Below are positions 36,608-48,839 of a stretch of 64,000 nucleotides of DNA, one piece after another. The stretch lies in the NCBI RefSeq assembly GCF_001949145.1, contig NW_019091545.1:143788-207787 (forward strand). Reading direction: 5' to 3'. The notes beneath the pieces are model-generated. The model saw only the letters and a program-made list of their open reading frames with translations, had not been told where the DNA came from and ran no database searches. Position 1 is the stretch's first letter, and each line of letters begins with the position of its first letter. Source of the stretch: Acanthaster planci (Eukaryota; Echinodermata; Asteroidea; Valvatida; Acanthasteridae). Made by a program: the position numbers and the translations under genes.

Positions 36608-39491
36608 ACTGCAGCTGCTAGCATGCCACTAGGGCACAGCCAGACTGTTTTATCAGTGTGAAGCAAGTTCATTGACAGAGAAAGATGGAGAGCATTCATT
36701 GTGCAGTCAGTTGGGGACACTCCATGTTCAGATTTTATCAGTAATTGACGTTTTTCTTTCACTCAGTGATAACCTTGGTGATGTAATTTTGCACATTTGC
36801 CCAGTATTTCTGGTTGACTCTCTTAAGAAAGTACTTTAACCTTTGTGGATTGAATCCATTTTATGTAAGTGCAATTTATGCTGATTATATTCCCTCCCTT
36901 CTTTGATCAATGTGGATGTGATTTGGTGTATTGGGTACTTCTGATAGACTCTTTAAAGGAAGATTTTCTATCTCTCCAAATTTGTTCCATCTTACTGTAA
37001 TTCTGGTCCGTATATTCAATCATTTCATTCATCAATTTTTTGATTTTAAATCGCTGTGCTATTTCCAGTGGGTTAAAATCCCTTCCATTAATTTTGTTTT
37101 GATTCCGATGTTCCAATTGGTGATAGAATATTTGAAGAGATTAGTACCATTTTGTATATTTGACCTATGACCACACAGGTCAAAGGTCATACTACATTAC
37201 AATCAAATAAATCATTTCTTTTATATTTTATTAATTATGAGTAAAAATGTGAAAACAAAAGTCGATAAAATTATTGTATTACTAATGACTAAAATTGACA
37301 GAAAAATGTGAGCATTTGCTGACATTTTCTGAAGCAATTTGATGCTAAATTCTTCTATCAAATGTGCCTGCAAATTGCACAAGTTTTCAAAGTTTCATAC
37401 TTTTGATCTAAAGGACTCAAGGAGTTTCATCAGTGAACACACAAGTAAAAGTGTCATTAATGTAACTCCATTCCAGTGAAACAAGTTGTAAGTGTAAATT
37501 ATATCTTCAAACTTTCTTTGGCCAAGTTTTCCATTGTACACATATTTACAGTGAAGTCTTTGATGTGATTAAATCAGTACATGTCACACTCGGTCTTGGT
37601 GCTGAGTGGTTGGGTGATTATTCAGCAATTATAAAATGTCGATGGAAATTCAGATTCAGAGTTCAAAAATTATGAGAGTTGTAACCTCAAAAAAAATGTT
37701 TGCTGGCATTAATGGGAAAGCCTTAGCCTTGGACAATGTGTGACTTCTCTTTGAAGAAAGATAGATGAAGATTGTATTATGAACCTTTGTTTGCTGTGGA
37801 CATGCATCTTTGTCAAGCTGATCCAGTGTGTATGATGTATATAGTTTGCTCACAAAGTTTATTTGTATATCTGTCATTCCTTTTTTTTTTGTAAATACTG
37901 GCAGTCTTGCATATACACTTGTTTAAATGGATTCTGAGTTTCCTCAACTATCAACTGCTGAACAGTTGGACCAACTCTTAAATGCCTTTTTTGTAAATAG
38001 TTCTCCTGAAAATTTCTTCAAATTGCTTGAGTCGTTAATTGTGAACAGCGCTTAGGGTAAGGACACTTTGACGTTTCTTCTAGTAGCCAAAGAATGATTA
38101 GTTGAGAGGCCACTCTAGTGCAGTGTTGCAGGAAACAGGGTATGGCTGTCAAGCTGGGTGTGTCTGGTTTTGAGTTAGGTTGTTGTTTTTTGTCACTCTC
38201 AAATTGACTGAAGAAACAGAGAAACTCTCGTGCTGTTCTTTGCTGTGATTTGCCGCCTTGCTGTGGTGTTTCTCTTTACACAAGTCAACTTTGGTATGAA
38301 AGTCATTACTCTGACATCAGTAAGCTTACAAAATATACGTGCAAATGTATCGTCGGACACCACTTGCAAATGTGACGGATGTCATAAAACTGAAATCTGA
38401 CTGGCTGTATGGCCAGATGAAATGTTTAATTGCATGTTAACATCCCCCCTCGATGCATACACATGCTTGGAGCCTTCCTGCTACAGAATTGTTTCTGCGA
38501 TCGTGATTGTTGCAAACAAATTGCGTTGGGGTGGGGCTGAGGGTGGGTGGATGTCACATGCCCTCTTTGAATGACATTGGACACATCCACCCAAATCGAC
38601 GTTGAACGTTGAGACCTAAAATGTGATACTGCACAAATAGTCGTCTTGACTACCGGGACTTCATTGGTCAAAATTTCCACAATGCGTGAGAAAGAAGTTT
38701 CATGTATTTCACCATGTGAATCACACCTGTACTGCTGCTGTTAATGAAATATTGTTTGCTTTGTAAATAGACAAAATTTCTATATTTAGTTATATCTTTA
38801 TACTGGCTGTGGACAGATTTTATTGTAAGAAAGCGGTTTGCAAGCTTTGTTGAAAAAAGCTTTGGCAACTGTTAACTCTTTCCCCAGTTATGGAAATATT
38901 GCACAAAATTGATTATTGATAATTGATTATCACATTTTAAGCAATTCAAGATAATTTTGCTTTGATTGTATTTCATTAATCAGTTATATTTCATTCAAGA
39001 AAATATTGAATATAGTATTTAAGCAAATTATATTCATGTTTGGACAATTCACAGGCAACCAGATATGGTAAGTTAAGAATTATATATTGAGATTGATTGG
39101 TAATAATTTTGATTTTTGTGGGAATTTGTTGATGTGGCTGATACGGCAAGTCATCCATACATTAAGAAAATGCACAAGCTTTTGGAAGAAGTGTGTCAAG
39201 CTGTTCATTGCAAATAGCCACAGTACACTCAAGCATATCACCAAATATGATTTGATCCACTTGCAGCCTTTCAAGTGCATTGGGATTCAAAGTCTTGATC
39301 TTATCTCAGCAGGGGGGGGGATTCATGTCTGGGCACATGACCTCACAAAGAAACCATTCCAGTAGCTTGGAGTTATTGTCACAAGTGCTGTTCGTTGCCT
39401 TTTTTTTACTGGTTTTTCTGAAGGAAAGTGTGACATTTTTGATTGCGATATTCATGCATGTACGTAATGACTTCTTGACTGTGCAATAACC

Positions 39492-39497
39492 AATAAA
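39492..39497 (+). terminator. Distal MCTP polyadenylation signal AATAAA
   Basis: Canonical hexamer near the end of the long 3' UTR; the matching position in the tandem copy (52001-52006) is also AATAAA. Confidence 0.45.
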
Positions 39498-39765
39498 ATT
39501 TCCAATCAGCTAAATGGGGTAGAATTGGTTTGTCCTCGACGTTTTGCAGCTTTTTGGTTTTGTACATGTGTTGCTTTCTTTTTCTTTTCATAGTTACTTT
39601 AAATCAGTCATTCATACAGGATAAGCCAAAGGCTGGCCTTCAGCATGGCTTCTGTAAACTGTCATACAATGAACACAGCATGGGTCCTAGCTTAATTGAC
39701 AGAAGTTACTGTACATGGAAATTGCCGCTGCATTTGGCAGTGACATTTGAATGTGTGTCTTGTAG

Positions 39766-39821
39766 GGATTCTGAACAGCTAAATGAAAGATTTGAACGAT
39801 GTTGGCTGGATTCAGGTCAAA
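39766..39821 (+). pseudogene. Copy of the MCTP exon at 19519
   Basis: Acceptor tcttgtag is kept and the body matches ctgaacagc and gatgttggctgg. One base is lost near the start, three are gained, and the donor is gone (caaat instead of caaag/gtgagg). Confidence 0.85.
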
Positions 39822-39929
39822 TTTTGTTGAGCTCAGGTTACAATAGCTGTGTCAGCATTGTTACAATCGCCTGCTTAATCGTCGTTAGCATACACACTCA
39901 GATGTGTTTGAATTCAATTTCGGGTTTTT

Positions 39930-40345
39930 CCATAGTCCTGGCGCAAGACGTTCTCAGCGCTGTTCTCACAATGCACGACTGGGGTACCGGGTGGTGATCC
40001 ATTAAGCCCCACCCCATTGCTTTCTGACCAGTCACAACCGTGATTTATACGACGTATGCGCATATGATATACGCGGAAAAAGAGCACGTGCTAAGCGGCC
40101 ACGTCGCAGTGGGCGGGGCTTACTGGATGAATCGTTCAATTATTTATAAACCGCCCTCTATCGGTACTAAGGAAGTGATGTACTGCCATTTCGGTACCGT
40201 GGATTATGTTGCGCGCAGGCGCAGGCTAGGCAAGGCCGGCCATACGTACAATCAATCTAGCGCCCGTGGGACGCTTACGAGGGAAACGCGCTCAGGAAAG
40301 ACGGCTTGCATCAAGGCTAAAACACTGAACATGGTAACTTTTTAA
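39930..40345 (+). promoter_or_regulatory. CpG-rich, promoter-like island
   Basis: Unusually many CpGs for this window. Contains CACGTG (40085), a GC box gggcggggc (40111-40119), a TATA-like tatttataaa (40141-40150) and an NRF1-like gcgcgcaggcgc about 70 bp further on. A donor-like atg/gtaact follows near 40333. No protein was recognised. It has no counterpart in the original copy. Confidence 0.35.
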
Positions 40346-40540
40346 TTTTATACTTTTCTATACTGTTTGCAGCTAGCCAACTGGTTGAAAATAATTAACA
40401 GCAAGAGAGGTTGGGTGGCATTTCAGTTGTAGGCCAAAGTGATCAACTTGACACTGTTGACTGGCCTAGTTGTTTTTACCACTGACCGGTATATACACTT
40501 TACTCCGGCCCACATTGGATGCCAGTCTTCATTACATTAT

Positions 40541-40662
40541 GGCTAACGTCTTGCCCCACAAATAGTGCTGTAGTAGCTCGCTTTTACAATCTGTCCCTTA
40601 TCTGTCGCCAGTATTGTAAAAGCGAGCCACTACAGCCCTATTTGTGGGGCTAGGCTAACGTC
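40541..40662. mobile_element. Foldback/MITE-like element with 10-bp direct repeats
   Basis: Arms 40553-40590 and 40613-40650 are 38 bp long and pair at 36 of 38 positions around a 22-nt loop. ggctaacgtc flanks the hairpin on both sides (40541-40550 and 40653-40662), as a target-site duplication would. Confidence 0.7.
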
Positions 40663-41270
40663 ATACAGTCGTGGAGTCCACCAGGGCTACTACTACTAGT
40701 ACTGCCTACTTCCATGAGAACTAGGGCCTACCTGCGTCACGGTGGCCCTTCACTTATACGTGGACAGAAAACTAGAAAATCTCAAGTATCAACTAATTTT
40801 AATTTTCAAAAGTTGCAATCCTCTAATTTTCTTTCTTGTGATATTTTGGTCCCTATTTTCCATCTCAGGGAATCTAGTCCACATGAAATTGCTGTTACAT
40901 TCCTAGACCCAAAGATACTGACTATAGCTTTCAGTGTTCTGCAGTGTTTAGGAGTGAGTTGTGCTAGTGGCCACAACTTAGCAGAAGTGTTGGACCAACG
41001 TAAAGTACTCGCATGAAACATCCATGCATTATTTTTGTAAGAGTTGCATGCAGAGATAAGTCAATTTTATCTTTTTACATCACATTCAAACTTTAAAGAG
41101 GGACTACTACACACTTTTTTCTTTATTTCACATTTTCCAACAATTTTCTCAAACCCCCCAAACTTGGGGTCATGCCATCAAAATACCGGTGGGGTCGGTT
41201 GGGAAACCAGAAGAAGAACTTTTTCTGTGACCAATTTTTACAGTATGCCTGCAGCAGTCTTGGAGCTAAG
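40663..41270. other. Unassigned sequence inside the duplicate
   Basis: Not matched to the original MCTP copy by eye. An open + frame at 40714-41016 has no recognisable domain or codon pattern and is probably non-coding. Confidence 0.4.
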
Positions 41271-42162
41271 CATTTCTTAAATCATCCCTTCATCAGCGTC
41301 ACTGCTGTTAAAACCACCTCTCTTTTGGCTTTATCCTTTTCCAACCCCCACCCCAACCTGTACTGTGACCTTGCACATTTTGTGCAGGTGGACAATTCCA
41401 CACCAACTGTGACATGACTTGACAAGTTTCTTGACAACATGACAAGACTTGACAACATGACAAGTTTCAAATTGACTTTACAATTGTTCTTCACTATTGC
41501 CAGTTAGGGGTACACCTGAATTTAATGAATTCTAGGGAATATCATGGCAATACCACGTGGAAAATTATAATAAAAATGAAAGGGATTATTGAACATGTTG
41601 TCAATTTCATTGCCCCTTGACATTGTTGTTCAAAATGTGACAGTTGTAGAATAAGTTGATCATTTAGAGCTTCAATATCAATTGCGAACATAACATAGTT
41701 AGAAAAGTAATAAACTTTCCAATCACAAATCTATGGAATAAACATTTATCAACATTCCATTTAATATGATATCAAACTTATTGGAGTATAGAAAGAAATT
41801 GATGAGTTACAACATGTAGTTTTGGTCTTAGTCTGTTAAGATAGAGTTTTCAGTATGGAAACATTACATTCATAGATTTTCAGTCTTTTATAAGCATGTC
41901 TTCCTTATCAGAACTTTCCACATTTTGATATAGTCCCAAGAATGGGAAAAGACAAATTCCATCTAGTGTTAGTCCTGTAGTGGATTATAGTGGGGGAAAT
42001 GACAGGACTTACATGTAAAGTTTCCTAACAGTCCATTTTGCTTCTGTATGCATGTTGATCTAACCTTCCAAAGGACATCTATGGCTTGAAACTTTGTTAA
42101 TTTCTGAAGTTTACATCCTTGGTGGATACTACAGTATGAAAATTCATTTCCAATAGATATTT

Positions 42163-42240
42163 CACTCACCCATTTTGTGTACTGCAGCTGAACAGTAGCA
42201 GATTACAGTCAGAATGGGGGAGAGTCTTGATATGGTGTTT
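42163..42240 (+). pseudogene. Copy of the MCTP exon at 21060
   Basis: cacccattttgtgt, then aacagtagcagatta and gaatgggggagagtctt match the original. The segment for LYKTLNP is deleted and both splice sites are damaged. Confidence 0.8.
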
Positions 42241-42514
42241 GTATAAAATTGCTCAGCTCTTGATCTTGTGGAAATTTTACAGCTAATCAATTAATACAAG
42301 GTTTTGTTTGAGGGGGAAAAGTCTTTGTCTGAAGCTTCTTTCTTCCAGACACAAACAAGTTAGAAACTGTGAAAATAGGGATTGTTATTTGAATTAGCTT
42401 TCCCCCTAAAAATGGATAATTGGAGCTGCTAATTCTTAAGGGGAGTTGGGATGGTCTTAGAAATAATAGCTGGTCATAACTAATGAACAAATAGGTGAGT
42501 ACAGAGATAAGGGA

Positions 42515-45500
42515 TCAGAAATCACAACACCATGAATACCCTTCTTCACCTTTCTGACCTTTTTGCCCATTAACACCTGGAGCACCTCTGCTGCCTGTTG
42601 CTCCTCGATACCCTCTTGGTCCAATTGAACCTGTTTGTCCTCTGTACCCTTTTGGCCCGGTAACCCCTTGAGGACCTCTGCTGCCAGTTGCACCTGTATT
42701 CCCTTTAGGTCCCCCTGGTCCTGAAGGGCCACGGTCTCCTTTTGGCCCAGGAGCTCCTTGGGGACCTCTGCTGCCAGTTGCTCCTTGATCCCCTCTAGGT
42801 CCTGCTAGTCCTGTTGTTCCATGGTCCCCTTTTTGACCTGGTACTCCTTGAGGACCTATGCTGCCAGTTGCTCCCTGATTCCCTTTGGCTCCTGCTGCTC
42901 CTCTAGGGCCACTGTCCCCTTTTTGCCCAGCAACTCCTTGAGGACCTCTGCTGCCTGTTGCTCCTTGATTCCCTTTGGCTCCTGCTGCTCCATTAGGGCC
43001 ACTCTCCCCTTTTTGCCCAGCGACTCCTTGAGGACCTCTGGTGCCAGTTGCTCCTTGATTCCCTTTGAGTCCTTCTGGTCCTGTAGGGCCACGGTCCCCT
43101 CTTTGCCCAGAGGCTCCTTGGGGACCTCTGCTCCCGGTCACTCCTTGATTCCCTTTAGGTCCTCCTGGTCCTGTTAATCCACGGTCTCCTTTTGGCCCAG
43201 CAGTTCCTTGAATACCTCTGCTACCGGGTTCTCCTTGATCTCCTTTGGGTCCTCCTGGTCCTATTAGTCCTCTGTCCCCTTTTGGCCCGGTGGCTCCGTG
43301 AGGACCTCTGCTACCAATCGCTCCTTGATCCCCTTTAGGTCCTCTTGGTCCTATTTGGCCATGATTCCCTTTTGGCCCTGTGGCTCCTTGGGGACCTCTG
43401 CTCCCTGTTGCCCCTTGATTCCCTTTTGGTCCACCTGGTCCTGTTACTCCACGTTCCCCTTTTGGCCCTGCAGCTCCTTGAGGACCTCTGCTACCAGTTG
43501 CTCCTTGGTTACCTTTAGGTCCTCCTAAGCCTATTGGGCCATGGTTCCCTTTTGGCCCAGTGGCTCCTGGAGGACCTCTGCTACCAGTTGTTCCTCGATC
43601 CCCTTTGGGTCCTCCTGGTCCCATTGGGCCATGGTCCCCTTTTGGACCGATGGCTCCTTGAGGACCTCTGCTACCAACTGTTCCTCGGTCCCCTTTAGGT
43701 CCTCCTGGTCCTGTTGGCCCACGGTCCCCTATTTGCCCGGCAGCTCCTTGAAGACCTCTGCTACCAGTTGCTCCTTGATCCCCTTTAAGTCCTTGTAGTC
43801 CTGTTGGCCCACGGTCCCCTTTTTGCCCGGGTACTCCTCGAGGACCTGTGCTGCCAGTTGCTCCATGATCCCCCTTGGGTCCTTCTGCTCCAGCTGAACC
43901 ACGGTCTCCTTTTGGCCCCGCAGCTCCTTGAGGACCTCTGCTGCCTGTTGCTCCTAGATTTCCTTTTGATCCTCCTGGTCCTGTAGGGCCAAGGTCTCCT
44001 TTTGGCCCTGCAGCTCCTTGAGAACCTCTGTTGCCAGTTGCTCCTTGATTCCCTTTAGGTCCTGCTGGCCCTGTTTGTCCTCTGTCCCCTTTTAGCCCAG
44101 ATGGTCCTTGAGGACCTCTGCTACCAGTTGCTCCTTTATCTCCTTTTGGTCCTCCTGGTCCAATTTGGCCACAGTCCCCTTTTGGCCCAGCGCCTCCTTG
44201 AGGACCTCTGCTACCAGTTGCTCCTTGATTTCCTTTAGGTCCTCGTGGTCCTGTGGGGCCACAGTCCCCTTTAGGCCCAGTAGATCCATGAGGACCTCTG
44301 TCACCATTAGCCCCTAGATCTCCTTTGGGTCCTTCTGGACCTGATGGGCCTCTGTCCCCTTTTGGTCCAATGGGTCCTTGAGGACCTGTGCTTCCAGTTG
44401 CTCCTTGATCCCCTTTAGGTCCTTCAGGTCCTGTTTGACCATGATTCCCTTTTGGCCCAGTGACTCCTTGAGGACCTGTGCTACCAGTTGATCCTTGATT
44501 CCCTTTAGGTCCAGCTGTTCCTGTTAGTCCTTTGTGCCCTTTTGGCCCCACAGCTCCTTGAGGACCTCTGCTTCCAGGTGCTCCTTTCTCCCCGGTAGGT
44601 CCTCCTGGTCCTGTTGGGCCATGGTCCCCTTTTGGCCCAGCAACTCCTTGAAAGCCTCTATTACCAGTTGCTCCTTGATTCCCTTTAGGTCCTGCTGGTC
44701 CTGTTACTCCACTGTTCCCTTTTGGTCCGATGGCTCCTGGAGGACCTCTGCTTCCAGTTGCTCCTTGATCTCCTTTGTGTCCTCCTGGACCTATGTGGCC
44801 ACGATCCCCTTTTGGCCCAGTAGCTCCTTGAGGACCTGTGCTACCAGTTGCTCCTTGATCTCCTTTAGGTCCTCCTGGTCCTATGTGACCACGGTCCCCT
44901 TTTGTCCCAGCAGCTCCTTGAGGACCTGTGCTACCAGTTGGTCCTTGACCTCCTTTTGGTCCTTCTGGCCCTACTTGGCCCCGTTCCCCCTTTGGCCCAA
45001 CAGCTCCTTGATGTCCTCTGCCACCTGTTGCCCCATGGTCCCCCTTTGGTCCAACAGGTCCCTGAGGTCCTGTGTTACCTGTTGCTCCTTGATTGCCTTT
45101 AGGTCCGTCTGGTCCTATTTGTCCTTGTTCCCCTTTTTGCCCAGCAGGTCCTTGAGGACCTCTGCTACCAGTCGCTCCTCGACCACCCCTTGTCCCTGGT
45201 GTCCCCTGTTCCCCCTTTGGGCCGACAGGTCCTTGCGCTCCTCTACTGCCAGTTGCCCCATGACTCCCTGTTGGCCCTGTAACTCCTTGGGGACCTCTTC
45301 TGCCCTCTGCTCCATGATTCCCTTTAGGTCCAGTTTCCCCTTTTGCACCTTGAAGCCCTGGCAATCCATCCAGGCCAGCTGCTCCACGAGCACCCTGATC
45401 TCCTTTCTCCCCAGGTGGCCCTGCTTGTCCACTTTGTCCGCTCTCTCCTTTTGGGCCAGCAATTCCTTGACCAGGAATCCCTGGGAGGCCTGGCTTTCCT

Positions 45501-45655
45501 GGAAGACCAACAATCACAGGACACAAGCAACCATGTAGATGGTAAGACGTTCCTACAAGGGAGGCACTGGCTACTGATTGCATTGTCTCATCAGATGCAC
45601 CATGGCCAGGAAGAAGCAAAGATGCAAAAACAACAGCAAGAAGTAGATGTTCTAC
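42515..45655 (-). CDS. Collagen B main exon
   Basis: 3141 nt without interruption, encoding most of the signal peptide through to the stop. It shares the GQ-GIA break of the Gly-X-Y phase near the helix start with collagen A, but lacks A's second break. Plus-strand open frames here are complements of the repeat. Confidence 0.95.
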   Translation of the reverse strand, partial: VEHLLLAVVFASLLLPGHGASDETMQSVASASLVGTSYHLHGCLCPVIVGLPGKPGLPGIPGQGIAGPKGESGQSGQAGPPGEKGDQGARGAAGLDGLPGLQGAKGETGPKGNHGAEGRRGPQGVTGPTGSHGATGSRGAQGPVGPKGEQGTPGTRGGRGATGSRGPQGPAGQKGEQGQIGPDGPKGNQGATGNTGPQGPVGPKGDHGATGGRGHQGAVGPKGERGQVGPEGPKGGQGPTGSTGPQGAAGTKGDRGHIGPGGPKGDQGATGSTGPQGATGPKGDRGHIGPGGHKGDQGATGSRGPPGAIGPKGNSGVTGPAGPKGNQGATGNRGFQGVAGPKGDHGPTGPGGPTGEKGAPGSRGPQGAVGPKGHKGLTGTAGPKGNQGSTGSTGPQGVTGPKGNHGQTGPEGPKGDQGATGSTGPQGPIGPKGDRGPSGPEGPKGDLGANGDRGPHGSTGPKGDCGPTGPRGPKGNQGATGSRGPQGGAGPKGDCGQIGPGGPKGDKGATGSRGPQGPSGLKGDRGQTGPAGPKGNQGATGNRGSQGAAGPKGDLGPTGPGGSKGNLGATGSRGPQGAAGPKGDRGSAGAEGPKGDHGATGSTGPRGVPGQKGDRGPTGLQGLKGDQGATGSRGLQGAAGQIGDRGPTGPGGPKGDRGTVGSRGPQGAIGPKGDHGPMGPGGPKGDRGTTGSRGPPGATGPKGNHGPIGLGGPKGNQGATGSRGPQGAAGPKGERGVTGPGGPKGNQGATGSRGPQGATGPKGNHGQIGPRGPKGDQGAIGSRGPHGATGPKGDRGLIGPGGPKGDQGEPGSRGIQGTAGPKGDRGLTGPGGPKGNQGVTGSRGPQGASGQRGDRGPTGPEGLKGNQGATGTRGPQGVAGQKGESGPNGAAGAKGNQGATGSRGPQGVAGQKGDSGPRGAAGAKGNQGATGSIGPQGVPGQKGDHGTTGLAGPRGDQGATGSRGPQGAPGPKGDRGPSGPGGPKGNTGATGSRGPQGVTGPKGYRGQTGSIGPRGYRGATGSRGAPGVNGQKGQKGEEGYSWCCDF

Positions 45656-48600
45656 CTGGAAATGATGAAATACAAGTTGAATCTGAGAACATGATAAAGA
45701 TGTGGAAATTTAAGACCTGGAAGTTCTAAACTAAGTTTAAGGCATGGATGTCAGAGAAAAAGTGGTCTGAGAATAATGCCTCAGTTTGGATAGGAAGAAA
45801 GACATGGCTCCGGAGGTTTAAGACTATCGCTGAGACCTGGAGAGCCATGAGGACCATGCCATGAAAGGTCAGTACCAGGATAGAGATTTAGACCTGATGA
45901 AGTCCAAAGTTGAAACCAAGTCTTAGAGGATTCAGACCATGAGACCAAGGCACATTAAGAGATTTGACAAGATTGAAATTGAGACACGCAGGACCAAACC
46001 AAGAGTGAGATCTGAAGGCTAGACGTGAAGATAGAAACTGAGATCTGAAGGTCAGAGACTGAGCCAAAGACCCACAGGTCCAATATACTCTTAAGACTTT
46101 GGGCTTTGACACCAGTGGATTGTAAGACCTCAGTGGTATAAGTTAAAATTGAGACAGGGAAATTGGAAACCAGATATGGAGACTGAGATCTAGGGGTCCA
46201 ACATTGAGACGAAGACCTGGAGGACAAGACTAATAATGGAGACTTTGGGATTGACACCAAGATGACTTGACCTTGAGGTCACATAATGATACTGACAGAA
46301 GGAAGTTAATACAGATAAAATCTGCAAACTAAGACAAAAACTGATGAGCCAGGGAGGATTGAGACCAATATCAAGACCAACAACTCTGCTAATGTGGCTT
46401 TATAATCTTCCAAATCTATAACATGAGACTAAGCAATTTTTTAATCTTTGTTTTGTTCAGTTTTTGTTCATAATACGTCTTCAGTAGTATTTGTTGTAGA
46501 TGTTCCATTACTTTAACTTCAAAATGACTGGGAAAAGAGTACTAATTTCCAAGTAATGTAGGAAATGGTTTCTATACCAGTGCAGCAGGGGTGTGTAGAT
46601 TATTTTTTAAAAATCTGGCTGTTTTTGGTCCAAATTAAATTCTGAGATTTCCCCCCTTTTGCATTATTTCCTCATTTATGATATCACAATTATTTTTTAA
46701 AGGTGTATTGAAGCTTTGAAATTGGTCTGTCATCAAACAGGTACATATAGCATAGGTTCCATTGATATGAAACTAAAATTGGTTTGGCTGACGTCAAATT
46801 TATAATCATAATCAAAACATCAAAAATCAATCAAAAATCATCAAGTTTTAGGAAAGAGAGCAAAAGTATCAAAAGTAAGTTGACTGACATTTTAATGTGT
46901 CTTGAAAAAGCCCAATATTGGACAATGGCTTTGAATAATTTGATCTATAATAACAAAATTTTGGAACATGCTGTTCAAATCTTTGCAAATGGTAAAAATA
47001 TGTGTAACTAAATCACTGAATGGCTGTGTAGTAGCACTGGAATTTTGTCTTGGACAAATTTTAATATTGGAATATGTGAATCAGAATAAAAATGTTTGAA
47101 AATAGCTGGAAAAAAGTATATATTTCCACTGGCATTGCTTAGGGCATGTTTACAAAGCACTTGGCTATGCTCATGCTTACCTGTCACCAGTCCATAAGAG
47201 CATATCAAGGCCGCTATGCATTGGGATATGTATCTTAGTTACACTTCCCAGGGGAGTCTCTACAGACCGTGGTTATACAGTTGCCTATATACCGTAGCAG
47301 CAGTTTGCCTACATACCCTGCATGAGGAATATACCCTATATACCGTAGCAGCAGTTTGCCTACATACCCTGCATGAGGGATATACCCTATATACCATAGC
47401 AGCAGTTTGCCTACATACCCTGCATGAGGGATATACCCTATAGCAGCAGTTTGCCTACATACCCTGCATGAGGGATATACCATTGCTTGTTCATCTCCCA
47501 GTCTGGAAAAAAAACAACGCCTTTACAGCACCAATATTCTTTTAGCCATTTTTAGCAAGCCAAACTAGGATTGTGCAAAGAGCGTGATTATATGGCTCGT
47601 TTAATACCGTCTCGGTGCTTTTGTCTAGTTGCAGTGGTCAGAAAGTGTTGTTAGGGGCGACGCACTGCAATTATTAATTTACCCCTAAAAAAAAATGGGC
47701 AAAATGGCCCAAGCATATCCTTTAGTAGCAATTAACCTGGGTATCTCAAATGATTCTAGAAAAGGGAGACTTTATTGTTATATTAGTTTAAGAGTCTACT
47801 GTTTCATGAACAAATACATGTACATAATCTTCAGACGGTACTGCATATATGGGCCTATTCCAGAAAATGACCACCATCGACCACTGAGTGACCTCTGACC
47901 CAAATCAAGGCTTCACATAAGGAAGCATTTGACCAGATATGGCTAAAATCGGCCAAAGAATGTGACAGAAAGAGCCATTTTTTTTTGTTTTCATGACATG
48001 ACCACCTTGACTAGTAACCACAACATGTTGGTCAGCTGATCCAAGTCCAGCAGATGGAGACTGTGGGAGAAGAATTATCACAATACCAAACATATTTGGT
48101 AAATTTTGGTGATCTGACTACTGCTATCCACTACGTGACCTTTGCCTCAATCAAAAAAACATGTACCATCAAGCTTGGGTCAGTTGTCCATTGGACAAAG
48201 TTTGGTTGAAATTGGCCCAGTGTTAATTAGTTGTTATAAGTTATAGCAATGTAAGGTTCACAGTCAAAAAGACCTCCATACAGAGCATAACCACAATCTT
48301 AGGGGCAAAATTTTCCTGAAACTTAGGCTGAAAAAGTTCATGCCTAATAATAATCCATACATGTAAATGCATATTCAAATAAAGGGATGGACCCCATCTT
48401 CCTCAATAAGTGTAGCCAACCATTAGAAATACTCCTTCCAAGAAAAAAACCAGATGTTGAACGATGTTAGTGCCTACAGCAAAGCACATTGCATCAACAA
48501 CGAAGTTGAGTGCTGTAGTCTGTGACTCATAGAATGAACGAGTATAAAACAACAGTCTACATGTACAATTGAATATTTTCAACTGGAGCAGGATTTGGAA

Positions 48601-48839
48601 ACTCCCCCCTAGGGTTATCATGCATTTGTTTTTAAGCTGTGTTAAAATACACAGTATACGTACTGGAGGACACTTATCGTTTGCAACTTGAAGATTGGAA
48701 TTGTCTGCTCAAAGCTGCTTTTTTTTTCTTTTAGTGCCATCCCATTCCCCCATTTTGAAAATTTTGCCATTCAAGTCAAGCTTTGGGCTTCAAATTAGCA
48801 CAGTTCATGGAAGAGTCTGTGATAACTCACCCAAGCCAT
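42515..48839 (-). CDS. Collagen B: intact paralogue of collagen A
   Basis: Coding exons 48839-48831 (Met-Ala-Trp, donor GTGAGT) and 45655-42515 (acceptor atttccag), phase 0, 1049 residues, stop TGA at 42515-42517. The signal peptide is [20 protein letters not shown]. It is followed by a short spacer, a Cys pair (CLCP) and [11 protein letters not shown]. The Gly-X-Y region is roughly thirty 30-residue (90-bp) repeats of the form [29 protein letters not shown]. Two neighbouring repeats carry Cys at the same position (GPKGDCG), 30 residues apart. The protein ends [15 protein letters not shown]. No other domain is present. It is nested antisense within the MCTP pseudogene and kept its frame while the host decayed. 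Likely a secreted structural protein, inferred. Confidence 0.9.
42600..45300. repeat. 90-bp coding tandem array
   Basis: The DNA repeats every 90 bp (ten Gly-X-Y triplets). On the + strand each unit contains ccttgaggacctctgct, ccagttgctccttgat and ccctttaggtcctcctggt. Confidence 0.93.
45700..46260. repeat. Degenerate GACCTGGAG-type tandem repeat in collagen B intron
   Basis: Same family as at 23330-23720 (for example gagactgagatctaggggtcc and gacgaagacctggagg). Confidence 0.65.
47285..47482. repeat. 51-bp minisatellite, four copies
   Basis: Unit containing gtagcagcagtttgcctac and ataccctgcatgaggg. Spacing between gcagcag landmarks is 51, 51 and 44 bp; the last unit lost 7 bp. It lies in the collagen B intron and is absent from the collagen A intron. 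Confidence 0.95.
47870..48260. repeat. Dispersed-repeat-like segment
   Basis: Contains tgacctctgacccaaatcaa, gctaaaatcggccaaag and tttggttgaaattggccca, phrases reminiscent of a common marine-invertebrate interspersed repeat. The family was not determined. Confidence 0.35.
48831..48839 (-). CDS. Collagen B first coding exon (3 codons)
   Basis: ATGGCTTGG then GTGAGT on the minus strand, identical to collagen A. It gives a complete signal peptide when spliced to 45655. Confidence 0.75.

Larger units (their letters stand above)
36537..39515 (+). other. MCTP 3' UTR and downstream sequence
   Basis: Non-coding and AT-rich. AATAAA signals lie at 37206-37211 and 39492-39497. The distal one is also kept in the duplicate (52001-52006), which favours a UTR of about 3 kb, although the nearer signal could give a shorter one. 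Two 26-bp repeats lie at 36556-36607. The part from about 37650 on aligns by eye with 50430-52010. Confidence 0.6.

Noticed and set aside
40040-40345. Basic 101-codon + frame in the CpG island
   Set aside because: No similarity recognised, and composition is explained by GC-rich promoter-like DNA.
44534-45538. Long + frame of 334 codons opposite collagen B
   Set aside because: It is the complement of the 90-bp Gly-X-Y repeat, which lacks stops in the opposite frame; Ser/Pro/Trp repeats there are by-products.
47216-47443. Repeat protein encoded by the 51-bp minisatellite
   Set aside because: 51 is divisible by three so both strands stay open by chance; no start context, domain or flanking exon.
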